Of a stretch of 64,000 nt of DNA, positions 57,961 to 64,000 are shown piece after piece; position 1 is the stretch's first letter, and the number at the start of each line of letters is the position of its first letter. The DNA is taken from contig JACKEB010000015.1 of assembly GCA_020633205.1 (NCBI GenBank), forward strand, positions 310,001-374,000, given 5' to 3'. The translations under genes and the position numbers were made by a program. This DNA is from Polyangiaceae bacterium (GTDB lineage Bacteria; Myxococcota_A; Polyangia; Polyangiales; Polyangiaceae). Under the pieces are notes generated by a model. The model worked only from the letters and a program-made list of their open reading frames with translations, had not been told where the DNA came from and ran no database searches.

Positions 57961-58812
57961 ATGTTATCGATGAATAGACTTGTCCCGCTCGCGCTGATTT
58001 CCGCATGCATATCTTCAGCCGTGCTGACCTCGGCCTGCGATGAGTCGAAACCAGCGCCTACCAGCCCTTCGAGCAACGCACCCGACGGGTCGCGGATCGA
58101 CGCGATGCGCGCCGATTGGTTGAAGCGCTGGAAGCAGTTTCCCGCTCTTCCCGAGTGCATGGCTCTGGGAGAAGCGGACCGGCCGCTTTGCTCCACCGCC
58201 ATCGCGAAGCGCGAAGCGCTCAAGGTCGGCGAAGAAAAGTCGGTGGCACCAGCCGAGCACCTCAAGCTTGCAGCGGAGGCGGCCGACGCCGCTGCAGCGG
58301 CCGGCGAGAAGCTCGAGCTCTCCTACATGCAGAAGCTGGTGCTACGGGCGGACCCAAAGGCGGGAGACAAGGGCAAGCCCCCAGCTGCCACTCCCTCCGC
58401 CGCTCCGAGCGTCGCGGCTTTGTCCAGCTCCGCTCCTTCGCCCGCACCCTCCGGTTCAGCCGAGCCAAAGAACGGCGTGATGGCTGCAGTCGAAGCTGCG
58501 AAGCATGGGGAGAACCGCGACCGCGATCCGCTTCAGCTCGCTGCCTTTCAGTACTACAACGCCGAGCGTGACGCGCTGCTGCGCATCGCGGGCTACATTC
58601 GTGAGGGTGCGCCGGCGGATCGCGAAACGGCGATCGAGCTGTTCAAGAAGCACGCGAACCGCCATCCAAAGTCCACACGCGCGCGCCAGCTGTTGAACGA
58701 GGCCATCATCCTGGTCAGTGACAAGGCCCTGCGTGATCGCTTGCGAAAGATCCGCACCGAGATGGGTCCCGGCGCCGTGCCAGCTCCCAGTGCGAGCGCC
58801 GAGAAAGAGTAG
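57961..58812 (+). CDS. Hypothetical lipoprotein
   Basis: 283 residues (an ATG at 57970 is equally possible). Signal peptide with lipobox TSAC (Cys26). The mature part has helical Ala/Glu-rich stretches (EHLKLAAEAADAAAAAGEKLELSYM), a Pro/Ser/Ala-rich linker (about 140-170), then a helical C-terminal region (LQLAAFQYYNAERDALLRI, ETAIELFKKHANRHPKSTRARQLL) that looks like a short TPR-type segment. Function unknown. It follows the metalloprotease after its terminator, so it is its own transcript. Confidence 0.65.
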   Translation: MLSMNRLVPLALISACISSAVLTSACDESKPAPTSPSSNAPDGSRIDAMRADWLKRWKQFPALPECMALGEADRPLCSTAIAKREALKVGEEKSVAPAEHLKLAAEAADAAAAAGEKLELSYMQKLVLRADPKAGDKGKPPAATPSAAPSVAALSSSAPSPAPSGSAEPKNGVMAAVEAAKHGENRDRDPLQLAAFQYYNAERDALLRIAGYIREGAPADRETAIELFKKHANRHPKSTRARQLLNEAIILVSDKALRDRLRKIRTEMGPGAVPAPSASAEKE

Positions 58813-58909
58813 GCGCCGCAACACCACCCCCCCGTGCCAGTCCCGAGAAAGAGTCAACGGGGCTGGCTGACGGTTGACGGAGGCAGCGGAAACGACCAGA
58901 ACCCACGCC

Positions 58910-59185
58910 ATGGCTCGTACCGTCAACTGCATCAAGCTCGGCCGTGAGGCAGAGGGACTCGACAAACCCCCTTTCAAGGGTGAGCTCGGTCAGCGGGTGT
59001 TCGACAACATCTCGAAGGATGGCTGGCGAGGTTGGCTGGAGCACTCGAAGATGCTGATCAACGAGTACCGTCTCGACCTGACGTCTGAGCAAGGCCAGCG
59101 CATCTGGATGACCGAACTCGAGAAGTACTTCTGGGGAGAAGGCTCCGAGCTGCCCCCGGAGTTCGCTCCCGTCGACAAGGGCTGA
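58910..59185 (+). CDS. yggX: Fe(2+)-trafficking / oxidative-damage protein YggX-like
   Basis: 91 residues, exactly the family length. The pattern fits YggX: TVNCIKLGREAEGL (E. coli IFCTFLQREAEGQ), PPFKGELGQRVFDNISKDGWRGWLEHSKMLINEYRLDL and a C-terminal helix ending WGEGSE. YggX protects Fe-S enzymes and is linked to iron movement. The Cys near the start is kept. The ATG at 58910 is chosen because upstream in-frame codons lack the family pattern. Confidence 0.88.
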   Translation: MARTVNCIKLGREAEGLDKPPFKGELGQRVFDNISKDGWRGWLEHSKMLINEYRLDLTSEQGQRIWMTELEKYFWGEGSELPPEFAPVDKG

Positions 59186-59249
59186 CCCGTCTCCCGCGAG
59201 TAGCGGGGAGCATTGTCACCGGCCAGCGCAACAAGTACGCTCCCGCGCG

Positions 59250-59576
59250 ATGCTCGAGACGCTGTCCAAGGATGACCGCCTGCTGTTGTTGAAGTTCGTT
59301 TGCGCGTTCGCGTGGGCGGACCTCGAGGTGCAGAAACAGGAGCGTCAGTTCGTCCACCGCTTGGTGAAGCAGCTGAAGCTGGAGAAGGACGAGGCGAAGC
59401 TTGTCGATGGCTGGCTCGCTAATCCTCCCACGCCCGAGGAGGTGGATCCGGCTACCGTGCCCAGAAAGCACCGAAAGCTGTTCCTCGATACGGCCAAGAA
59501 GCTGATCGAGAGCGACGGCAACGTCGATCCCAACGAAGCGGAAATCTTCGAGTTATTGGAACAGCTCCTGGTCTGA
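59250..59576 (+). CDS. TerB/DjlA-like family protein
   Basis: 108 residues, all-helical. LLLLKFVCAFAWADLEVQKQERQFVHRLVKQL and the second half-unit (KLFLDTAKKLIESDGNVDPNEAEIFELLEQLL) resemble the TerB/tellurite-resistance-type fold with acidic metal-site residues (WADLEV, SDGNVDPNEAE). The function of single TerB-domain proteins is not fixed; they may bind metal. It is 64 bp after yggX and may share its transcript. Confidence 0.65.
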   Translation: MLETLSKDDRLLLLKFVCAFAWADLEVQKQERQFVHRLVKQLKLEKDEAKLVDGWLANPPTPEEVDPATVPRKHRKLFLDTAKKLIESDGNVDPNEAEIFELLEQLLV

Positions 59577-59661
59577 GCTGCGCGACCTCTAGCTCGCTCC
59601 GGTTCATCGGCCGGGCCGCGATTGGCAAGCGCCGCTCGTTCGCGCTAAGCCCAGCGACCTG

Positions 59662-60375
59662 ATGTTGCGCCCCCTCGCAGTCATCATCGCCGCGATGTAC
59701 CTCACACGGCCGGGCATTCCATACCCGGAGGCCGAGCGTTACGCGAAGGTGATCCAAGCCGAGGCAAAGTCTCGAGACTTCGATCCTTTGAGCGCCGTCG
59801 CGATCGTGCATTTCGAGACAGGCTTCTTTCCCGAGCTGGTTAGCGAAAACGGCGAAGACTACGGGCTTGGGCAGATCCGGGCGCGCTACATCGGCGCTTG
59901 CAAGCTCGACGATGACCCGGTGAATCACCCAAGCGACGAGTGTAAGGCTGTGAAGTCGCAGCTCCTCGAGGGTGAGGAGAACCTACGCTGGGTAGCGAAG
60001 CTCATCACTCGCAATCGGAAATTCTGCAAGGAAAAAACCGGCAGCGCGCTGTTCCAGCAATGGCTGGCGAGCTATCAGGGCTTGAACTTCCCAAAGCAAA
60101 ACCGCTGGTGCCAGCCAAAGAAGAAGACGTGGCGGGTCGTGAAGTACCACGCATCGCTCAAGCAAGAGCTGCTCGCCGGTGGCAAGCTGAAGAAGAAGCA
60201 CCGGGACCTCGTCGAGCAGAAGCGCAAAGAAGCCCAAGCGGAGCGCGCTAAAGAACCGGAGCAGCCGAAGAAGGCTCCTCCCCCCCAAGAGAAGCCGCCG
60301 AGCAAGGGCAAGGGCAAGCAGAACGCAGCGCTACAGTCCAAGAGCTCGCTCTTGATGCGCGTCACGCTGCTCTGA
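59662..60375 (+). CDS. SLT-type lytic transglycosylase-like protein with Lys-rich tail
   Basis: 237 residues. Residues 25-130 resemble a lysozyme-like/SLT domain: DFDPLSAVAIVHFETGFFPELVSENGEDYGLGQIRARY, with the Glu in HFETGF at the place of the catalytic Glu and GLGQI like the SLT motif. The N-terminus is hydrophobic (LRPLAVIIAAMYLT) and could be a short signal/anchor. The C-terminal 80 residues are Lys/Glu/Pro-rich and disordered; the stretch 60276-60292 is another G-rich-motif-like place (minus strand). Role: peptidoglycan cleavage, likely. Confidence 0.7.
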   Translation: MLRPLAVIIAAMYLTRPGIPYPEAERYAKVIQAEAKSRDFDPLSAVAIVHFETGFFPELVSENGEDYGLGQIRARYIGACKLDDDPVNHPSDECKAVKSQLLEGEENLRWVAKLITRNRKFCKEKTGSALFQQWLASYQGLNFPKQNRWCQPKKKTWRVVKYHASLKQELLAGGKLKKKHRDLVEQKRKEAQAERAKEPEQPKKAPPPQEKPPSKGKGKQNAALQSKSSLLMRVTLL

Positions 60376-60422
60376 CATTACCGACGCGCTCGGATGAGCA
60401 TGGCGCGCTCGGGTCGCGGCGG

Positions 60423-61373
60423 TCAGTCCTCGAGCGCCGCTAGGGCAGCGGATGCCGCCTTGAGCTCTGGCTGGTCTTCGTCGCCGTAGTAGCCTCGATA
60501 CGACTCGGGCAGGAGCCTCGCGATGGCCAGACCCACTGCGTGCATCTGAGTCCCACGTTTCCCTTCGGAAGCGGCGACGAGCGCCTCGGCGCTGAGGGGC
60601 TTGCCGATCAGTGCGTCGACGTGGGTGGTGTGCGCGTGCTCTTCGCCGATTGGCACCAGGTGCTCGGTGCCAGTGAGCGCAAGCGGGATGATCTGAGTCC
60701 CCGGTACCTCGAGGTAACGAGACACTGCGCCGAGTGCAGGCTGCATGGCGGCGCTACGGCTGCGGGTGCCTTCGACGAACACCAGCAAGTGGTCCCCTGA
60801 GCGAAGGCGCTCCTCGCACGTGCTGATTGTCTCCGCCGCCAGCCGAGCGACCTCTCGGCGCGGCATGACGGCCTCACCCGATGCGCGGCTTGGACTCTGG
60901 GGCAGCTTGATCGCACCGAAGCACAGGCTGCTGAAGCGTCGGAAAGCTTCAGTAAAGACCTTCGGGCCTGCCAGGACGCAGAGCTTTTCCACGCTGGCTG
61001 CGTGTCCTTCGCGCTCGAGCAAGTACGCGAACAGGTTCGCGTCGGAGAAGGACAGGTGATTCGCGAGGTACACGCTAGGCGTACCGGAGACCGGCAGGTG
61101 TTCGGCTCCACGCAGCGTCGAATCAGCCTTCACCGTCAGTTCGCCGAGGGCGTAGTTGATACGCCGCGCGAGCTGGTTCGGCGGAAAGTAGCCCCAGCCG
61201 TCTCCCGTCGTCATCAGCCGCTGCAACAGTTCACGCTGTGCCGCCTCTTCCTCACCGACGAGCAGTGACGTCAGACTGGAACGTACCTCCTCCGAGAGAC
61301 TAGGCGTGACGAAGCTCGCAGCGGTCTCCACCAGCATCCGAACGCCGTCCTCCAGGGCCATGGCCGCGACCAT
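60423..61373 (-). CDS. 1-acyl-glycerol-3-phosphate acyltransferase-like (PlsC) protein
   Basis: 316 residues. The PlsC/LPLAT motifs are there: NHLSFSDANL (motif I, HX4D) and FVEGTRSRSA (motif III). ALGELTVKADSTLRGAEHLP precedes motif I and IIPLALTGTEHLVPIGE (motif IV context) follows. Acyltransfer in phospholipid or other lipid synthesis is likely. It is larger than a minimal PlsC; the N-terminal 80 residues are helical and unrecognised. It converges on the SLT gene by 48 bp. Confidence 0.82.
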   Translation of the reverse strand: MVAAMALEDGVRMLVETAASFVTPSLSEEVRSSLTSLLVGEEEAAQRELLQRLMTTGDGWGYFPPNQLARRINYALGELTVKADSTLRGAEHLPVSGTPSVYLANHLSFSDANLFAYLLEREGHAASVEKLCVLAGPKVFTEAFRRFSSLCFGAIKLPQSPSRASGEAVMPRREVARLAAETISTCEERLRSGDHLLVFVEGTRSRSAAMQPALGAVSRYLEVPGTQIIPLALTGTEHLVPIGEEHAHTTHVDALIGKPLSAEALVAASEGKRGTQMHAVGLAIARLLPESYRGYYGDEDQPELKAASAALAALED

Positions 61374-61451
61374 AGCAGCACTACCAAGTCATGGTACGCC
61401 CATCCGACGCAGAACTTAGGAGCCTTCAGATGCTAGACTCGAGCCACGCCT

Positions 61452-62417
61452 ATGAACCTTGAGCGCATGCTGGAAAAGTGTCGCCGCGAGCAGTGGAACG
61501 TCGAAGACCTCGACTGGAGCGGTTCCCCCCGGGCGATGTCCGCCGATGACGAGCGGGCGATCGTTCAGTACTTCACCGACATGGCCGGCATCGAGCGCTT
61601 GGCCGGTGCACTGTTCGAAGAGCAACGGCGACGCGCGGAGGACCCCACGCTCGAAGCCATCTTCGCCACCTTCGTCGAAGACGAAGAGCGCCACGCTCAA
61701 GCAGCCGAACGTCTCGCGCGCTACTACGACACCCGGAAGCTGCAGACCTATGAAATGAACGAGGCGCTGCAGCGCTTTCGTCCGCATTTCGTGGCCTCGG
61801 TGAAATATCTCTCTGCGGAAATTGCGAATGCGTACATCACCAGTGGAGAGTTGATCCTCGACATCGCGCTGCTGCGCTCGATCAACGACTACGTGCACGA
61901 CGCGATGAGCGAGCGCGCGATGAACCTGATCAACCGCGACGAGTCGCGCCACATCGCCATCGACTTTCATATGATCGGCTACTACTCGTCCCAAGAGTAT
62001 GCCGACAAGCTGTCCAAGGAGCCGCGTAAGCCCCTGGCGGTGCAGCTCTCCGCGCTGTGGTCATTTGCGCACGTGCTGTACTACGGCGCGCCATTTTTCC
62101 GCGGGGTATTCTTCAAGCCGATGCAGGTCGTTGACCCGAGCGGCGTGCGCATGAAGGAGGCCTTCAAGCGCATCCAGCTCTTGAGCAAGAAGACCGGCGT
62201 GCGACGCAGCGCCTTCGTGAAGTTCATGGAGCGCCTGCAAGATCAGTACAACGACTCCGCCTTCACTCGCGTGGTGTTCGGGCGCGCGATCGAGCGCTTC
62301 CTCGGCGTTGGGCCCGAGATGATCGCGCGGCTGTACGACGAAGCGGAACGGGAGCGCGCCTCTCGCATGAGCTACGACGAGCTGGCCGCAGACGCACTGG
62401 AAGCCAAGTTCGCGTGA
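61452..62417 (+). CDS. Ferritin-like di-iron protein
   Basis: 321 residues. Two ExxH metal motifs on separate helices: EDEERHAQ (about residues 76-83) and RDESRHIAIDF (about 165-175), with further Glu in GIERLAGALFEE (about 49-58) and SGELILDIAL (about 135-144). This is the four-helix di-carboxylate iron fold of the ferritin-like superfamily (acyl-ACP desaturase, AurF N-oxygenase and rubrerythrin-like relatives). An oxygen-activating hydroxylase or desaturase is the best guess; substrate unknown. It diverges from the PlsC gene by 78 bp, which fits a lipid-related role but does not prove it. Confidence 0.72.
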   Translation: MNLERMLEKCRREQWNVEDLDWSGSPRAMSADDERAIVQYFTDMAGIERLAGALFEEQRRRAEDPTLEAIFATFVEDEERHAQAAERLARYYDTRKLQTYEMNEALQRFRPHFVASVKYLSAEIANAYITSGELILDIALLRSINDYVHDAMSERAMNLINRDESRHIAIDFHMIGYYSSQEYADKLSKEPRKPLAVQLSALWSFAHVLYYGAPFFRGVFFKPMQVVDPSGVRMKEAFKRIQLLSKKTGVRRSAFVKFMERLQDQYNDSAFTRVVFGRAIERFLGVGPEMIARLYDEAERERASRMSYDELAADALEAKFA

Positions 62418-62439
62418 ACTCGGCAGCCTGACGCAAACC

Positions 62440-63516
62440 TCAGGGCGAACAGGCGTCGGTGCTCTTGCACACGTTGCCTTCGCAGTTCCCTGAGTAGCAC
62501 ATACTGTCCGCTTCGCAGCTGCCACCGAGGCGCTGCAGGTTGCGGCAAGTGCCGTTCACACAGCGCGCGTAGGGCTGACACTGTGGGCCGAATACCTGGG
62601 CACACGGCTGACCCGCGGCTGGGAGCTCGCTGCAGGTGCCAGCGTCCGCGCTCTCCAGTCGGCAGTAGGCGCTGTCCCCGCATCCGTCGGGAAACGCCGG
62701 GACGCAGCTCTCGCCCAAGCTTGAGAACTTCTGGCAGGTACCGGACGTGCCGCCGCTAGGTACGCACGCCAAGTCGAGGGTGCAGAGCGGACCGGTGGCG
62801 ATATCGCACGCCTGGCCCTCGTGAGTGGTGAAGAGCGAGTCGACATCTTCGCATCGGCCCTGGGCATCCATCGTGGCGCCAAAGCAAAACGCGCCCGCGG
62901 TGCATGGCACTCCGCCATCGTCGCAAGGGGAGCCTTTGGCGAGAGGGGCCGCACAGGTGCCCGCTGAGGTGCAAACCAGGCCGCTGCCGCACGCAGAGTC
63001 CCCTGCGCAGGTTGCCCCCGCAGCGCCGCGCTCGGCGCACTTGCCAGGGCAACTGCCCGCGGCGCTGCAGTAGCGGGTGTTGCCGCACTCGGCGTCGATG
63101 CTGCAGTCGCCACCCAGGGGCGTGGTTCCTTCGATGGTGTCGTCGCACACCTTGGGGAGCCCACCGAGCAACACATCGCACTGACCGTTCGCGATGGCGT
63201 CGAGGCACGCACGGGCCGCAGTTGGGTGGTAGACCACGCGGCCACTCGCAACGCCTGAAGCGAGCGCTGGGTAGTCGCTGTCACTGAAGATCTGACCCTG
63301 GAGCTGTTCGCAGTCTTCGTTGGGCACGTACACGGCGGTGAGCTCCGCGCCGCAACCGCTGAGCAGCTGGCAGATCGCCGTCGTCAGCTCCCCAGGCAGC
63401 TCTTCGAACGGGATGCCTGCGTCACCGCCGCCTGTGTCATCGCTCGAACTGCAGCCGACCGCGAAGAGCCCTAGCGCCACCGCCGTGGCTCCCAATCCTG
63501 AAAGCAAGCGCACCAT
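62440..63516 (-). CDS. Cys-rich lipoprotein with Dickkopf-like repeats
   Basis: 358 residues. Signal peptide with lipobox AVGC (Cys22) and an SSSDDTGGGDAG spacer. The mature part has about 30 cysteines in repeated short blocks, e.g. DCSIDAECGNTRYCSAAGSCPGKC, ACGSGLVCTSAGTC, CAQVFGPQCQPYARCVNGTC, SMCYSGNCEGNVC (shown in parts). Such Cys-rich extracellular domains are frequent in Myxococcota lipoproteins; their role is unknown. Disulfide-bonded beta-hairpins are expected. Confidence 0.75.
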   Translation of the reverse strand: MVRLLSGLGATAVALGLFAVGCSSSDDTGGGDAGIPFEELPGELTTAICQLLSGCGAELTAVYVPNEDCEQLQGQIFSDSDYPALASGVASGRVVYHPTAARACLDAIANGQCDVLLGGLPKVCDDTIEGTTPLGGDCSIDAECGNTRYCSAAGSCPGKCAERGAAGATCAGDSACGSGLVCTSAGTCAAPLAKGSPCDDGGVPCTAGAFCFGATMDAQGRCEDVDSLFTTHEGQACDIATGPLCTLDLACVPSGGTSGTCQKFSSLGESCVPAFPDGCGDSAYCRLESADAGTCSELPAAGQPCAQVFGPQCQPYARCVNGTCRNLQRLGGSCEADSMCYSGNCEGNVCKSTDACSP

Positions 63517-63539
63517 GGGGACAGTCTAGCTGAAGCTTC

Positions 63540-63977
63540 TCAGGACTTGGCTGAAGCTTTGCTGGTGGCCTTGGGCTTGTCCGCCGCGATGGCTGCTTCA
63601 GCCAGCTCCGCGAGCTCCGGATCCAGGCCATCCGTTGTGGGGACGGCGCCCTCTTCGGCGCCCGCTTTGCCCTTGCTCCAGACGTTGCGCTTGGTGTGCA
63701 GAAAGAAGATCGTGAAGAGGCCGTACTCGCCGAGCATCAAGAGCAGCAAGGAGAAGTGCGGAAAGCCGTCGATGAAGAGCGAGATGGTGCGCGATACCGG
63801 CATCAAGAGCAGCACGACGACGAACAGCGAGGCGTGACGCTTCTCCGTGAGGATCTGCTTGTTGAGCACCGCGACGGCAGCACCGAAGCCAATGGCGATG
63901 GCGCCCATGTAGCGCAGCTGGTTGAGCAGCGACGCGACGCCGCTCTGTTCCAGCATCTCTGTGCTGACGCCCACCAT
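63540..63977 (-). CDS. DUF4345-like membrane protein, start possibly beyond the window
   Basis: 145 residues from the ATG at 63977, but the frame is open to the right edge (at least seven more codons), so the true start may lie outside. Three to four membrane helices: YMGAIAIGFGAAVAVLN, SLFVVVLLLMPVSRTISLFID, FSLLLLMLGEYGLFTIFFL; the C-terminus is a Lys/Ala-rich soluble tail. The order RYMGAIAIGFG / PVSRTISLFIDG / HFSLLLLMLGEYGL resembles DUF4345. The function of this family is not established. It precedes the Cys-rich lipoprotein on the same strand with a 23-bp gap, probably co-transcribed. Confidence 0.6.
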   Translation of the reverse strand: MVGVSTEMLEQSGVASLLNQLRYMGAIAIGFGAAVAVLNKQILTEKRHASLFVVVLLLMPVSRTISLFIDGFPHFSLLLLMLGEYGLFTIFFLHTKRNVWSKGKAGAEEGAVPTTDGLDPELAELAEAAIAADKPKATSKASAKS

Positions 63978-64000
63978 TTGCGCGGCGTCTTTGGCGCCGA

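Noticed and set aside
55421..58006. 861-codon open frame on the minus strand
   Set aside because: It is antisense to the well-supported metalloprotease gene, has the Val/Arg/Ala/Leu-rich make-up of GC-rich shadow frames, and shows no motif or start signal.
1..64000. tRNA, rRNA, integrase, transposase, restriction or CRISPR-Cas genes
   Set aside because: Looked for T-loop-like GGTTCGAATCC blocks, DDE/tyrosine-recombinase and Cas motifs on both strands; nothing convincing seen, so no mobile island is claimed.

Overview
The window is GC-rich, densely coded chromosomal DNA that looks like a myxobacterium-type Myxococcota genome, probably from the Polyangiales side. This rests on content, not on a database search. 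Many exported lipoproteins carry (N/S)GG(T/S)AG-type tandem spacers behind the lipobox. Two secreted proteins end in MYXO-CTERM-type tails (SSC-G/A-C, a membrane segment, an Arg run). There is also a DUF2378-type protein, a FHA-PATAN/DUF4388 protein, a Ser/Thr kinase fused to an NTPase/TPR module, and a sigma-54 activator with a very long non-ATPase part. I see no rRNA, tRNA, CRISPR array, transposase, integrase or phage gene.

Layout: 0.1-5 kb is a patchwork of a formylglycine-enzyme-fold lipoprotein, a DUF2378 protein, unknown small proteins, a tandem pair of related membrane proteins and a stand-alone GyrB-type ATPase without TOPRIM. 4.9-5.9 kb holds a four-helix-bundle (23S IVP/Avd-like) gene followed by a structured, repeat-rich stretch of about 670 bp. 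5.9-15 kb is mostly exported or envelope functions: beta-helix lipoprotein, pectate lyase, M50-like membrane protease, DUF2505 protein, membrane-anchored esterase, CcmB. 15-19.3 kb holds a repeat-rich lipoprotein, a 2Fe-2S/FAD oxidoreductase, a degenerate phosphoesterase, nadD and a DUF2520 Rossmann protein. 19.3-27.8 kb is regulatory: sigma-54 activator with a translationally coupled small acidic lipoprotein, membrane histidine kinase, FHA-PATAN protein.

28-33 kb carries an FAD monooxygenase/old-yellow-enzyme fusion (salicylyl-/2-aminobenzoyl-CoA type), converging on an hflK-hflC-PDZ operon. 33-39.7 kb is a tight minus-strand operon, xseA-aroE-debranching enzyme-histidine kinase-response regulator, with a DUF3293 gene downstream. 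40-46 kb contains an M15-like/golvesin MYXO-CTERM protein, a biotin carboxylase, a CaiB/AMACR-type CoA enzyme and a MshEN-domain protein. 46-53 kb has the large Ser/Thr kinase, an App1-like HAD protein, a SUKH protein and hisD. 53-64 kb is dominated by a 1614-residue metzincin-type lipoprotein with a strong candidate sigma-54 promoter, then a lipoprotein, YggX, TerB-like, SLT-like, PlsC, a di-iron ferritin-like protein, a Cys-rich lipoprotein and a DUF4345-like membrane protein running into the window edge.

Signals that ordinary gene annotation does not explain: (1) a dispersed short G-rich motif, about TTTGGGGG(T/G)GAGG, at roughly nine places, mostly between genes but also inside genes; one copy forms a textbook G-quadruplex pattern; (2) the structured repeat region attached to the four-helix-bundle gene; (3) the GG-N10-GC promoter with an adjacent palindrome in front of the giant metalloprotease; (4) the TOPRIM-less GyrB paralogue with an altered QTK loop.
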